From: Mesostigma viride
Taxonomy: Eukaryota; Streptophyta; Mesostigmatophyceae; Mesostigmatales; Mesostigmataceae
Assembly: GCA_009746045.1 (NCBI GenBank)
Contig: RPFO01001971.1
Coordinates: 1 to 50,204 of the forward strand
DNA length: 50,204 nucleotides
Direction of reading: 5' to 3'
The position numbers and the translations under genes were made by a program. Positions 36,835 to 45,873 of this stretch are shown here, piece by piece; the stretch's first letter is position 1; every line of letters starts with the position of its first letter. The notes below the pieces were generated by a model. It ran no database searches, was not told the DNA's origin, and saw nothing but the letters and a program-made list of their open reading frames with translations.

Positions 36835-39554
36835 ATGGAGGTCAACCCGTCGGACCGCGCGACCGCGATCGCGCTGCGGACGTACCACCGTCCGCTCGAC
36901 GACGGGTCGGGAGGACTCGAGAGTTGGGACCAGGTCGTCGCACGGGTGATCGACCACCAGCGCTGGCTCTGGATCCGAGCCAAGGACGCCCCGCTGACGG
37001 CCGACGAGGAGAAGGAGCTCGACGAGTTGAGTCGGCTCATCCTCAACCGCCGCATCGCCCCCGCGGGGAGGACGCTGTGGCTGGGCGGGACGCAGCTCTC
37101 TCGCCGCCGCGAATCGTGCATGTATAACTGTAGTTTCACCCAAGTCGAGTCAATTTATGACGTCGTGGACGTTCTGTGGCTCCTCCTTCAAGGCTGTGGA
37201 GTCGGTTTTAAGCCTGTAGTCGGCACGCTGAACGGTTTCGTGACCCCGATCGACGATATCCGCGTCATCCGGTCCACGAGGACGAGCAAGGGCGGAAGAG
37301 AGATCAACAAGGAGACGTACGACGAGGACACGCGCACGTGGACGATCAGCGTGGGCGACTCGGCGATCGCGTGGGCCAAGGCGGCGGGCAAGCTGATGGC
37401 CGGCAAGTACCCCGCAAAGACGCTGGTGCTGGACTTCTCGGAGATCCGTCCAGCTGGAGAACGACTTTCAGGCTACGGGTGGACGGTCAGTCTGTCAAAA
37501 TTAACATTTCGCACATTCGAATGCATGGTTGATTTTATTTAAAAAATAGATATACGTATACCCTATCAGATGTCCTAATCGTTTTCGCATCCCATTGCTC
37601 TCTTTGAAACGGCGCAGAGCTCGGGCGACTCGCAGATCTCGGTGGCGTTCAAGAAAATTTCCGAGCTCATGTCCAAGCGCGCCGACCAACTGCTGTCGAA
37701 GATGGACATCGTCGATATCGTGAACCATCTCGGGACGATGTTGAGTAGTCGCCGTTCGGCGGAGATCGCGCTATGCGAGTACGGCTCGGCGGAGTGGAAA
37801 GAGTTCGCCTACGCGAAAAAGGATTGGTGGATCGAGAATTCCCATCGCCAGCAGTCGAACAACAGTCTGGTCTTCTCGTCCAAGCCGACGAGGGAGCAGC
37901 TCGAGGAGATCTTCCAGATCATGCAAGAATCGGGCGGGTCCGAGCCCGGCATGCTGAATATCGAATCGGCTCTGAAACGGGCGCCGTGGACGAAGGGCGT
38001 CAATCCATGTTGGTGAGGATGAAATGCGTTTATTTCCATGGGAATATAGCATAGCTAGAGAGTAGGCCTTTTGGACATGGGAACGCGTTGGTTTTGTAGA
38101 GATAATATGGATATCCTTTCATTGGACGGGTGGTATGAAGATGTCCCTCGCTATGTAAATGAAGATGGCGTCGATACGAATATGTTGATTCCGAGGAGTC
38201 TCGACGAGGCATTGGCATGCCTTCACTTTCAATGTTGGGCTGTCGAACCTCCTTTGGACGGCCCGGCTATATGCACAGACAGATTACAAAAGGACGAAGA
38301 GGAAGAGTTGCGAGAATGGGCATATTCCGGCCCTTTGTCTAGTTGTGTATCCGAGAGTGGATGTAGATCCGATGGATATCACAGATTTTGTCTGTCGACC
38401 GACGACACCAAACAAATAGACACCGAAATCACGAGATATTGGGAAGACAATATCGACCTCGATACACTCTACCCATACTTCGAGATATTAGGAAAGTCTA
38501 TTCAGCAATTAGGGTATCTGTGTGACAAATACGGTGAACTTCGACGCACTGGCCTTGTCCGATGTCGTTCTTGTGCAGTGAAATCCTCCTCGGAAACAAG
38601 TCTTTCTGCAACCTGAGCGAGATCAACCTGGCGGCGTTCCGCGCGGGCGACAAGGCCGGGCTCGAGCGCGCGCTCGTCCTCGCCGCGCGCATGAACTACC
38701 GCCAGACCTTGGTCGATCTTCGCGACGAGATCCTGCAAGAAGCGTGGCATCTGAACAACCAATTCCTCCACCTCTGCGGAGTGGGGCTAACCGGCGTCGT
38801 CTCCCGCCCCGACTTGAAGACCTACGACTACCGTCGCTTGAAGAACATCGCGGTGTCCGCTGCATACTCCATGGCCAATGAACTCGGGAAACCACTCCCG
38901 AAGAACGTGACGTGCATCAAGCCCAGCGGGACCCTGTCGAAGATCATGTCCACGCGGCAGTGGGGCGAGGTGCCCGAGGGCGTGCACAAGCCGCTCGGGC
39001 GGTACATCTTCAACAACATCACGTACTCGAAGCACGACCCGCTGGTCGCCCGGTTCGCGGACGCGGGGTACAAGATCGCGGACAAGCCCTTCGAGCCGGA
39101 GTCCGTGCTCGTCACGTTCCCGGTGTCGTACGACTCCGTCCCCTTCACGAAGAAGTGGGTGACGCGCAAGGACGGGACGAAGGAGGAGGTCGAGGTGAAC
39201 ACGGAGACGGCCGTCGAGCAACTCGAGCGGTACCGCGACCTGATGAACTCGTACGTCGAGCAAAACGTCAGCTGCACGATCTCGTACGACCCCTCCGAGA
39301 TCGAGTCCATCCTGGACTGGCTCAACGCGCACTGGGACGAGTACGTCGGCGTCTCGTTCTTGCTGCGGGCGGACCCGACCAAGAACGCCGCCGATCTGGG
39401 ATACGCGTACCTGCCCCAGGAAGTGGTTACCAAGGCCCGCTTCGACGCGTACAAGGAGTCGCTGCGTCCCGTGAACTACAAAGGCATCATGCATGTGGAC
39501 GAGGAGCCGGGCGCTGCCTCGGATTGTGTCGGCGGGGCTTGCCCCGTGAAGTGA
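36835..39554 (+). CDS. Class II (adenosylcobalamin-dependent) ribonucleotide triphosphate reductase, three exons
   Basis: Reduces ribonucleotides to deoxyribonucleotides using a radical from adenosylcobalamin. Proposed exons 36835-37485, 37618-38012 and 38579-39554 give 673 residues in frame. Exon 1 has APAGRTLWLGGT, ESCMYNCSF (first active-site Cys), LLQGCGVGF and LVLDFSEIRP. Exon 2 has SSRRSAEIAL, SNNSLVF and the catalytic NPC at its end. Exon 3 begins EILLGNKSFCNL (second active-site Cys) and carries CIKPSGTLSK, YKGIMHVDEE and the terminal DCVGGACPVK, the redox tail of monomeric RTPR-type enzymes such as that of Lactobacillus leichmannii. No small subunit or glycyl-radical motif is present, consistent with class II. 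It pairs logically with the adenosyltransferase at 22.1-22.6 kb. Exon 1 and 2 boundaries are well supported; the exon 2/3 junction is less certain. Confidence 0.9.
37486..37617 (+). other. Intron 1 of the ribonucleotide reductase gene (GT-AG, 132 nt)
   Basis: Starts GTCAGT directly after codon ACG and ends GGCGCAG. A branch-like CCTAATC lies at 37574-37580, about 37 bases before the acceptor. It is AT-rich with in-frame stops. Removing it joins GYGWT to SSGD, matching the RTPR pattern G-F/Y-G-x-T-A/S-S-G. It is therefore a spliceosomal-type intron, implying nuclear transcription or access to host splicing. Confidence 0.8.
38013..38578 (+). other. Intron 2 / insertion at the catalytic NPC motif (566 nt)
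   Basis: An AT-rich insertion splits the gene directly after the catalytic NPC codons. A GT-AG reading (GTGAGG at 38013, TTGTGCAG ending at 38578) keeps the frame but places Cys after NPC. Alternative cuts three bases earlier would give Ser there, the residue I would expect from related enzymes, but they break the GT-AG rule and also do not fit group I end rules. It contains an open frame of 179 codons running slightly into exon 3. Its nature (spliceosomal intron versus another insertion type) is open. Confidence 0.6.
38077..38616 (+). CDS. Unidentified AT-rich open frame within intron 2
   Basis: From the ATG at 38077 a 179-codon frame runs through nearly all of intron 2 and 38 bases into exon 3. 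At this base composition such a length is unlikely by chance. It has no LAGLIDADG, HNH, GIY-YIG or reverse-transcriptase motif. Visible features are aromatic/acidic segments (YEDVPRYVNEDGVDTN), several cysteines (CVSESGC) and a YLCDKYG stretch. Base composition is clearly lower in GC than the reductase exons. It might be a free-standing gene captured in the intron, a degenerate intron-encoded protein or an untranslated relic; I cannot tell. Confidence 0.4.
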   Translation: MGTRWFCRDNMDILSLDGWYEDVPRYVNEDGVDTNMLIPRSLDEALACLHFQCWAVEPPLDGPAICTDRLQKDEEEELREWAYSGPLSSCVSESGCRSDGYHRFCLSTDDTKQIDTEITRYWEDNIDLDTLYPYFEILGKSIQQLGYLCDKYGELRRTGLVRCRSCAVKSSSETSLSAT

Positions 39555-40160
39555 TCACCCTGTCATCGCCGTCCTGTTGAACGGCATATTGCTAGCGGTA
39601 GGGGGAGGAGCGTAGTACGGCATGTTGTATGGCATAGGCTCGAAGTTGGCTTGCACGGTTACGTTTGTTCCTGCGGATGAATCCGTACGTTTTTTCCAAG
39701 AATAATAAATGATTCCAATTACGACCGTAATGACCAACAGGACAATTATGACACTCTTGATTTTGTCCGCGATAGACCCGCCGCCCTCCTCTTCGTCCCC
39801 TGCACCCGTCCCATCCCCCGCGCCTCCTTCCTTATCGTCGTTCTTGTTGAACACAGAGTTCACGATCAACATGCCGGCGACGGTGGCGAAAGCCCCTCCG
39901 ACGGCCTCCACGCCGTACCGCCTCGCAAAGTCGGTCGCTCTCTCCCTGAAACTCTTCGAGGCGGCCTCGCTGACGGCGTCCGCCGACTTGCCGGCCGCGC
40001 TGGCCTGCTCGGCCTTCTGGAGAGCCTGAAGCCTCTCGATTTCCTTGGCGATCTCGGTCGTCTTCTTCGCGTCGGCGGCAGCGTCGGCCGCCGTGGTGGC
40101 GGTCTTCAGTTCGTCGGCGCCCCGGAGGGCATCCGTTAACGCAGACGCGCTGGGGGGCAT
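39555..40160 (-). CDS. Single-TM protein with coiled-coil N-terminus
   Basis: The 201-residue product from the ATG at 40160 has an Ala/Glu/Lys coiled-coil-like N-terminal half (about residues 10-75), a weakly hydrophobic stretch (VGGAFATVAGMLIVNSVF), an acidic/Gly linker and a TM segment (VIIVLLVITVVIGIIYYSW, about 137-155) followed by a Pro/Tyr/Met-rich tail. It converges exactly with the reductase gene (stop codons adjacent). The start is preceded by TATAA directly abutting the ATG (TATAAATG). Possibly a virion membrane protein. Confidence 0.6.
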   Translation of the reverse strand: MPPSASALTDALRGADELKTATTAADAAADAKKTTEIAKEIERLQALQKAEQASAAGKSADAVSEAASKSFRERATDFARRYGVEAVGGAFATVAGMLIVNSVFNKNDDKEGGAGDGTGAGDEEEGGGSIADKIKSVIIVLLVITVVIGIIYYSWKKRTDSSAGTNVTVQANFEPMPYNMPYYAPPPTASNMPFNRTAMTG

Positions 40161-40184
40161 TTATAGATACAGGACACAATTTTA

Positions 40185-40556
40185 TCAGGGCGCGTTCAGG
40201 AGAGCGGAGAAGGTCGAATCGTAGTCGCCCGACAGCATCCCGCTCGTCACTCCGGAGGCCTGTCCCATGCGGAAGGCCTGCGTGCTGTGAGAAGACCCGC
40301 CGCCGACGCCGTACGAAGGGGCGGTCTCGGACCCGCACACCATCCCGGTGACGCACTCGCCGCCGCCGCCTCCGTCGCCGGAACGCGCGCTCCACGGTTT
40401 CCAGATGACGATCGCGATGACCGCGACCGCGGCGATCGCGATGAACAGAGGGCTCGAGAAGAATCCGCCCGCCGCCGGCTTGGCGATCCTGGCGCGAGCG
40501 GAGTTGCGGACGTTCTCCTCGGTCACGCCACGCGTCACGTTTCCGGCACTGTTCAT
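40185..40556 (-). CDS. Single-TM protein with Gly/Ser-rich tail
   Basis: The product (about 123 residues from the ATG at 40556; an ATG at 40625 would add 23) has a polar N-terminus (GVTEENVRNSARARIAK), a TM segment (LFIAIAAVAVIAIVIW, about residues 37-52) and a Gly/Ser/Thr/Met-rich C-terminus. No family recognised. A minus-strand GGATAAATATC at 40651-40661 fits a promoter for the shorter start. Small TM proteins with repetitive tails are common virion-membrane components in these viruses. Confidence 0.5.
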   Translation of the reverse strand: MNSAGNVTRGVTEENVRNSARARIAKPAAGGFFSSPLFIAIAAVAVIAIVIWKPWSARSGDGGGGGECVTGMVCGSETAPSYGVGGGSSHSTQAFRMGQASGVTSGMLSGDYDSTFSALLNAP

Positions 40557-40662
40557 CTGGATCCTCGAAGTTGTCGCAGAAGAAAAATCGGCTCGGCTAG
40601 ACTCGGGCGGGAGCAGCACCACCATCGAGGGGCCACAATCAACGATAGCGCAGATATTTATC

Positions 40663-41243
40663 CTACTTCCTGGAGAACAGGAACGCCGAGACGAGCGCGA
40701 CGACGACCACGAGGATCCCGCGACCGCGACGATGTTTTCGGTACGGTACCCGTCTTCCTTCTTCTCGGTCGTCGCCGACTCCTCGGGTACGGCCGCGGAC
40801 GGATCGGCCGGCGCGGAAAGCTGCCACAACTCCTCCGGAGTGGCGAAGAGTCCGACCTCCGCGAACCGGTCGCGGAACTGGCGCGCCATCTCCAGGTCGG
40901 CGGGACTCCCCGTGGCTCGCAGACCGCGGACGTAGTCCGCGATCTTCTTCTTGCGAACGTCCGCCGTCAACGCGTTGGCGGGGTCCTCGAACTTGGATCG
41001 CAGCGCGTCGGAGGCCGCGTGGCATTTGGCGAAAGCAAACGAGTCGCGAGGGATGACCTTGAACTGCCCCGTTTTCCACATGTCCACGAGAGAGCTGGCC
41101 ATCGCGTCCGCGGCCCCGCATCGGACGTCGACGAGCGTGCCGTCGAGATCCTTCACGGACACCTTGTCGGGCGTCGGCTGATTCACGATCGCCTCCTCCG
41201 CCTTGACCTGCGCCTGTTCGGCCACCTGGGCCGTCTCTTCCAT
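40663..41243 (-). CDS. Tail-anchored hypothetical protein, one frame change
   Basis: From the ATG at 41243 the product is a soluble helical protein with FAKCHAASDALRSKF and YVRGLRATGSPADLEMAR; it ends in ENIVAVAG, then, in the next frame, ILVVVVALVSAFLFSRK and a stop at 40663. One extra G at the GGG (minus strand, 40717-40719) gives a normal C-terminal TM anchor and about 193 residues. Without it the frame would run into the next gene. The start overlaps the stop of the upstream gene (shared TGATG), which suggests co-transcription. Function unknown. Confidence 0.6.
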
Positions 41244-42589
41244 CACGGGGGGGTGGGGGCGACTGCGGGAGGACCGGCAGCGACGTCGACCCTGGACGGC
41301 TCCGTCGAGCGGACCTGGTAATGCAACGACCACGCGAGTTTCGTCGCTTCCGGATCCCGCGCCGCCTCCACTTTCTCGACGCGCTTGTTCATCGCGAGCC
41401 CGGGGATCCCCGACAAGCCCATCCAGTGCCACGCCCACGACACGGGCCTGACGGCCCTCGTAGGCCGCCCCGTGTCGGGGTTCAGCACCGCGACGGTGTC
41501 GACAGGACCGTCCGTCATCTCGGCGTCGCCTTTCCTGGACATGGTCTCCTTCTCCATCCGCAACGCGGCCAACGCCGCGCCGGGCGTGAGCCAATCACGG
41601 ACCATGTCGCGGTACGCGCGCAAAGCACGCACGCCTTCGCCGCCGACGTAACCAAGCGCGCCGGCCCGCGCCAACAACTCGTCGAACAGACCGGCCTTGT
41701 CGAGGTCCCCTTTGACCGCCAACTCCTCGCCTCTGGCGGCGGCCGCCTTGATCAAGGCGTCTCGCATGCACTTGATCCTCTCGTCTTTCGGGATGGCCTC
41801 GTGCAAGGTCAACGCGTCCACGCCGACCTCTTTCATCGCCATCTCGAGCTTCGTGGCGTGCATCAACCTCTGCGGATCCCTCGACCGGAAACTCTCGGCA
41901 TAGTCCCGCGTGTCGAACTGAGCCGTCGCCTGCGTCGGGACCGGAGCGGTCACGGAACTCTCTTTCGATTGCCCGAGGAGGTCGTAGTTCCTCGCCCACG
42001 CCAGTTTCTTGGCGGCGGAGGCGTTGGAGGCGGACATGGTCTCCATGTACAATCGAATGGCCTTCAAACGACCCTGCAAGGACAACGGCTCGACCCCGGC
42101 CCCTTCGAAGACGCCCCATACCCAGAACTTGGGCACCGTGCGTCCGGTCTTCCTCCCCGAGAGCGGATCGATCTCAGGAACCGGCGGGGGCGTTCCGTCC
42201 CATCCCATCGCCGCGTTGGCCTCTTTCGTGTCGAGATCCCCCTCGTATCGCAGCGCGCGCTGGATGTCCATGGTCAGGAAACTGGAACTCATGTCCCGGA
42301 ACTTGTCCGAGACCCACGTGGGCACCTGCCCTTTTTTCCAGACACGTCCGAACTCCTTCGCGGCGTCCCTCAGCCGCTCGTACACGACCTGGTGTCCGTC
42401 CGCGTACCGCCTGTTCTCACTCTTTTCCACGCCGGCGAGGACGGCCGCCTTCATCATCGCGTTGCGGATGTGGATCGCGGCGGTGTGACTCAAACTCTTC
42501 ACGAGATCCTTGTGCTGCGCGATGGCTTCCAACACCCTGTTCGGGTCTTCGGATTGGATGTCCTTTTCGACTTTGTCGATCGACGTCAT
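41243..42589 (-). CDS. Hypothetical protein (448 aa)
   Basis: No family recognised. The product starts MTSIDKVEKDIQSEDPNRVL and is soluble and largely helical. It has two similar segments around residues 180-200 (LSLQGRLKAIRLYMETMSAS) and 335-360 that may be degenerate internal repeats, each followed by a K-L-A-W segment (AAKKLAWARNY; ATKLAWSLHY). The N-terminal part also contains LSHTAAIHIRNAMMKAAV, similar to IKCMRDALIKAAAARGEE later on, so the protein may be a duplicated helical module. It ends overlapping the start of the next minus-strand gene. Divergent from the helicase gene across about 56 bases. Confidence 0.6.
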   Translation of the reverse strand: MTSIDKVEKDIQSEDPNRVLEAIAQHKDLVKSLSHTAAIHIRNAMMKAAVLAGVEKSENRRYADGHQVVYERLRDAAKEFGRVWKKGQVPTWVSDKFRDMSSSFLTMDIQRALRYEGDLDTKEANAAMGWDGTPPPVPEIDPLSGRKTGRTVPKFWVWGVFEGAGVEPLSLQGRLKAIRLYMETMSASNASAAKKLAWARNYDLLGQSKESSVTAPVPTQATAQFDTRDYAESFRSRDPQRLMHATKLEMAMKEVGVDALTLHEAIPKDERIKCMRDALIKAAAARGEELAVKGDLDKAGLFDELLARAGALGYVGGEGVRALRAYRDMVRDWLTPGAALAALRMEKETMSRKGDAEMTDGPVDTVAVLNPDTGRPTRAVRPVSWAWHWMGLSGIPGLAMNKRVEKVEAARDPEATKLAWSLHYQVRSTEPSRVDVAAGPPAVAPTPP

Positions 42590-42645
42590 CGCGCGATGTA
42601 ATTCTACTTAGACATCGGAAATAAATGCCGCGTATACTCTAAACG

Positions 42646-44620
42646 ATGCCCGTACACCCGCTGCCACGGAATTGGCCGAACGCGGAAACGGAACGACCGT
42701 CGACGACGCAGGTGTTCGTCAAGGACTACTTCGAGGGCCGCGTGCGAGGCCAGCCGCCCCCTCCCCACCGCGCGGTGGGCAAGAACTCGTGTTCCCAGAC
42801 GACGGGGGACTTCAAGCAGGCCCCGCAGCAGGCCGTCGTCAACATGTACCTGCGGTACGTGGCCGAACACGGGAGCAAACACCGCGGGTTCCTGGCGTGG
42901 CACTCGACGGGGTCCGGCAAGACGTGCACGGCCTTGGGTGCGATCGACGCGTTCTGGGACACGGATCGGCCCATCTACCTGGCCACGAGCCGCGAGAACG
43001 CGAGCAACAACTCGATCGAGGAGTACGGCAAGTGCGCGGCCCTGTTTCCCCGTTTCGAGGGGATGACGCCCGCGGAGGCGACGAGGGCCATCCGATCGCG
43101 CGTGGGCGGAGGTCGGATCATGAGTTTCCCCCAATTGGCGCACGAGACGGGCGCGCATCGCCCGAACCGCCACGCGGACCCGGACCTTTTGCGCGACGCG
43201 GTGCTGATCATGGACGAGGTGCAGAACCTGTTCCGTCCCCTCCCGGCCAAGCGGCCGAACACGACGCACTCCGCGAGTTGCTGGACAAGCCGTCGAAACG
43301 GACGCAGGGACTGTACATGGTCATCCTGAGCGGGACGCCGGGGGACACGGAGCGAGAGATCTCGTGGCTGCTGTCCATGATCAAGGGTTCGCCGGTGGGC
43401 CCCGACTCCCCCTTGTCCGCGTACGCGGGCCTGTGTTCGTACGTGGATTACGCGGGGGACACGTCTGTGTACCCGAGGTTGAACCCGGACGCCCTCCACC
43501 CGACGTCGATGAGCGCGGAACAGCGCGCGGCGTTGCGCGCCCGCCTGAAACGGCCAAGGAGGTGAGCAGTGACAACGAGCGGTTCCTGTACGAGGCGCGG
43601 AGGGCGACGAACGGACTCCGTTTGTCGCACCTGTCGGGGGCGAAGTTGCTGCAGGCCTTGCCGCGGCTGTCGCCGAAGATGAAGGAGATCGCGGACACGA
43701 TCACGAAACACCCGAACGAGAAGCACTACCTGTACTCGTCTTTCAACGCGGGCGGGATCCGCGACATGGCGCGCGTGCTCGAGGCCCTGGGCTACTCTCC
43801 CTTGTCCATGTCGGGCGAGCTGCCGACGAGCAGCAAGAAACGGTACGTGCTCCTGGGGTCGGACACGAACCCGACGACGGACACGGGCCTGCGCAGGATC
43901 CGACAGGTGTACAACGCTCCTGAGAACTCGGACGGCCGGATCCTGCACGTGATCCTGGCGCGGAAACGGTTCAACGAGGGACTGGACCTGAAGAGCGTGC
44001 GCCACATCCACATCATGGAGCCTCTGCTGTCCGTCAACGCGGAACGCCAGACGATCGCTCGCGCCGTCCGCCACTGCTCGCACCTCCAGGTGGACAAGAA
44101 GGAGTGGGACGTGACCGTCCACCGATACCTGACGAAGGACGGAGTGGACGAGATCGTGATGCAGGAGGCCGAGAAGCGGGACGGGGACGAGGCGGTGTCC
44201 CGGATGCTGGAGAAACTCCGGAGCACGGCGATCGACTGCCGCCTGATGAACGGCGTGCACAATCGGAAGGAGTGGATGCGCGCCGGCGGCCGCGCCCCGA
44301 TCGCGTGTATGCCCACGCGGAGGGAGGAGATCACGCGCGCGGTGGTGCGAGGCGCGGACATCGCGGCGCGGGCGGCGGGCCGCGCGGCGCTCGCGACCGC
44401 CAAGGCGGCCGGGCGTCTCGGGAAACGCGCGGCGATCGCCGCGGGACGCAATCTGGTGGCCAACAGCCAGGTGTTCGTGAGAGACGGGAAAGCGTTGGGA
44501 AAGACGGCCTTGCGGGGCGCGAGATACGGCCGCAAGAAGGCGGACACCGCGTACCGTCTTCTGAACACCCCGCTGGGTCAGCTGGTGTACGACCCGGTGT
44601 TCAACCGGAACAGACGGTGA
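42646..44620 (+). CDS. SF2 helicase of the NPH-I/D6/D11 type, two frame changes
   Basis: An ATP-dependent helicase/translocase related to poxvirus D6/D11 (NPH-I) and similar proteins of other giant viruses, which act in virus transcription initiation or termination. WHSTGSGKTCTAL near residue 85 is motif I, LIMDEVQN near 190 motif II (DExx), MVILSGTPGD motif III, then LHVILARKRFNEGLDLKSV and IHIMEPLLSVNAERQTIAR with AVRHCSH (motifs V-VI). The frame changes near 43250-43262 and again near 43546; one base added at each joins all motifs in order, so I read one gene of about 658 residues. The C-terminal about 100 residues are an Ala/Arg-rich basic extension. A TATAC motif sits 9 bases before the ATG. 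Confidence 0.8.
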
Positions 44621-44650
44621 CCATGTATTTTTCTTCGCGTATGATACACA

Positions 44651-45873
44651 ATGTCCAGAATTCTGAAAGACTGGGTCATGCCTGAGATAAACGGCAAAAA
44701 GTTCCAGATGAGGGAGAAATTGAAGGGCAATACGCTGGAAATGTGGGTCCCGATCCCGCGCGGGTACACGTCCGATCTGGTCACCCACATCCGAAAGGCG
44801 GCGGTGCAAAAGACACTCGCGGGTCCGAACAACGGTAGCGCCGCCATGGCGTACCTCTGCTTGGAGAAAGAGTCCCCCGACACGATGTACCTGGCTTGGT
44901 ATTACAGTCGTCCGAGACAGTTTCCAAATATTGCCGATGATGCGGAAAAGGACAAGTTCAAAGGGATGGGTCACCGAATGCTGTGTTACGCGGTCCGTCA
45001 GATGAAGCCTTTGATGGATCGATCGGCGGGGACTCTCATGATGACACTGAACGCGAGCGGCGGCGATTGCCCTCACGTTGCACCGTATCCCGAGTTGACT
45101 CTCGAGGATCTCAAGGAAAAGTTCGAACAGTATCCAAAGTCTCGCGCGCACCCCGATGTGAAGGAGGCGTTCCGCACCAAGGACGAGAATTTGCTGCGTA
45201 TCTATTGGTGCGACATCGAACAAAACCAACAACTCGTGAACAACTACAAGACGTACGGTCTTTCTCCGTATAACGAGGAAGACGGTTTCCAAATCCTCAT
45301 GAAGGGAACCCTCGACAACGTGGAGCGCGCGTGTGCTACGGGGGGCACCCGCCGTACCCCGGCGCTGACGAACCGGGAGAGGGATGTGATCGACCAGTTC
45401 TCCGCCCATAGGATCGCGAGGATGAGAGCGGAGAATGACATGATGGAACAAGAGGACAATGCGGTACGGGAAATGATGAAGGCCAAGGCGGCGAGGGAGA
45501 GGGCCAAGGCGGAGAACGCCATGATGAAACAAGAGGACAATGCGGTACGGGAAATGATGAGGCCAAGGCGGCGAGGGAGAGGGCCAAGGCGGAGAACGCC
45601 ATGATGAAACAAGAGGACAATGCGGGACGTGAGAGGGCGAAGGCGAGAGCGAGGGCGAGGGCGGAGAACGATATGATGAAACAAGAGGACAATGCGGGGC
45701 GGGCAAGGGCGGAGAGAGCGAGGGAAAAATGGGAAACGCACAAAGCCACCGTCCTCGCGATGAAGTTGAAGAACCGCGCACTCATCGCGCATCTGTTAAA
45801 CCCCAATAACTTCAACCCCGACAAGCGCAAGATGCGCAAAAGACAGCCCGTGGATTACAGGGAATACGATTAG
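44651..45873 (+). CDS. GNAT-like acetyltransferase domain with repetitive charged tail, one frame change
   Basis: Residues about 20-235 resemble a GNAT fold: a MAYLCLEKESPDTMYLAWYY strand, KDKFKGMGHRMLCYAV in the acetyl-CoA pyrophosphate-binding position, LMMTLNASG, then a late NNYKTYGLSPYNEEDGF segment like the h-x-x-Y-x-x-x-G-F at the end of such domains. The rest is a coiled-coil-like tail built on repeats of the type AEN-MMKQEDNAVREMMKAKAARERAK, and a basic end (DKRKMRKRQPVDYREYD). The second repeat has lost one A (about 45560), seen directly by comparison with the first copy, which shifts the frame until corrected. Moderately AT-rich relative to neighbours. Substrate unknown. Confidence 0.6.
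45437..45735 (+). repeat. In-gene tandem repeats (charged coiled-coil units)
   Basis: Three to four imperfect copies of a unit encoding MM(K/E)QEDNA followed by an Arg/Ala/Lys-rich stretch. The first two copies are nearly identical at DNA level except for one missing A near 45560, which independently shows a single-base length difference. Confidence 0.75.

Noticed and set aside
38009-38578. Group I intron or intein in the reductase
   Set aside because: The frame is closed right after the NPC codons, so no intein is possible; the possible ends do not have the U before and G at the end needed for group I. I cannot test folding, so this is only a provisional rejection.
43448-45781. Minus-strand open frame (777 codons)
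   Set aside because: Antisense to the helicase C-terminus and the repetitive GNAT-like gene; repeats of Ser/Pro/His reflect the plus-strand repeats.
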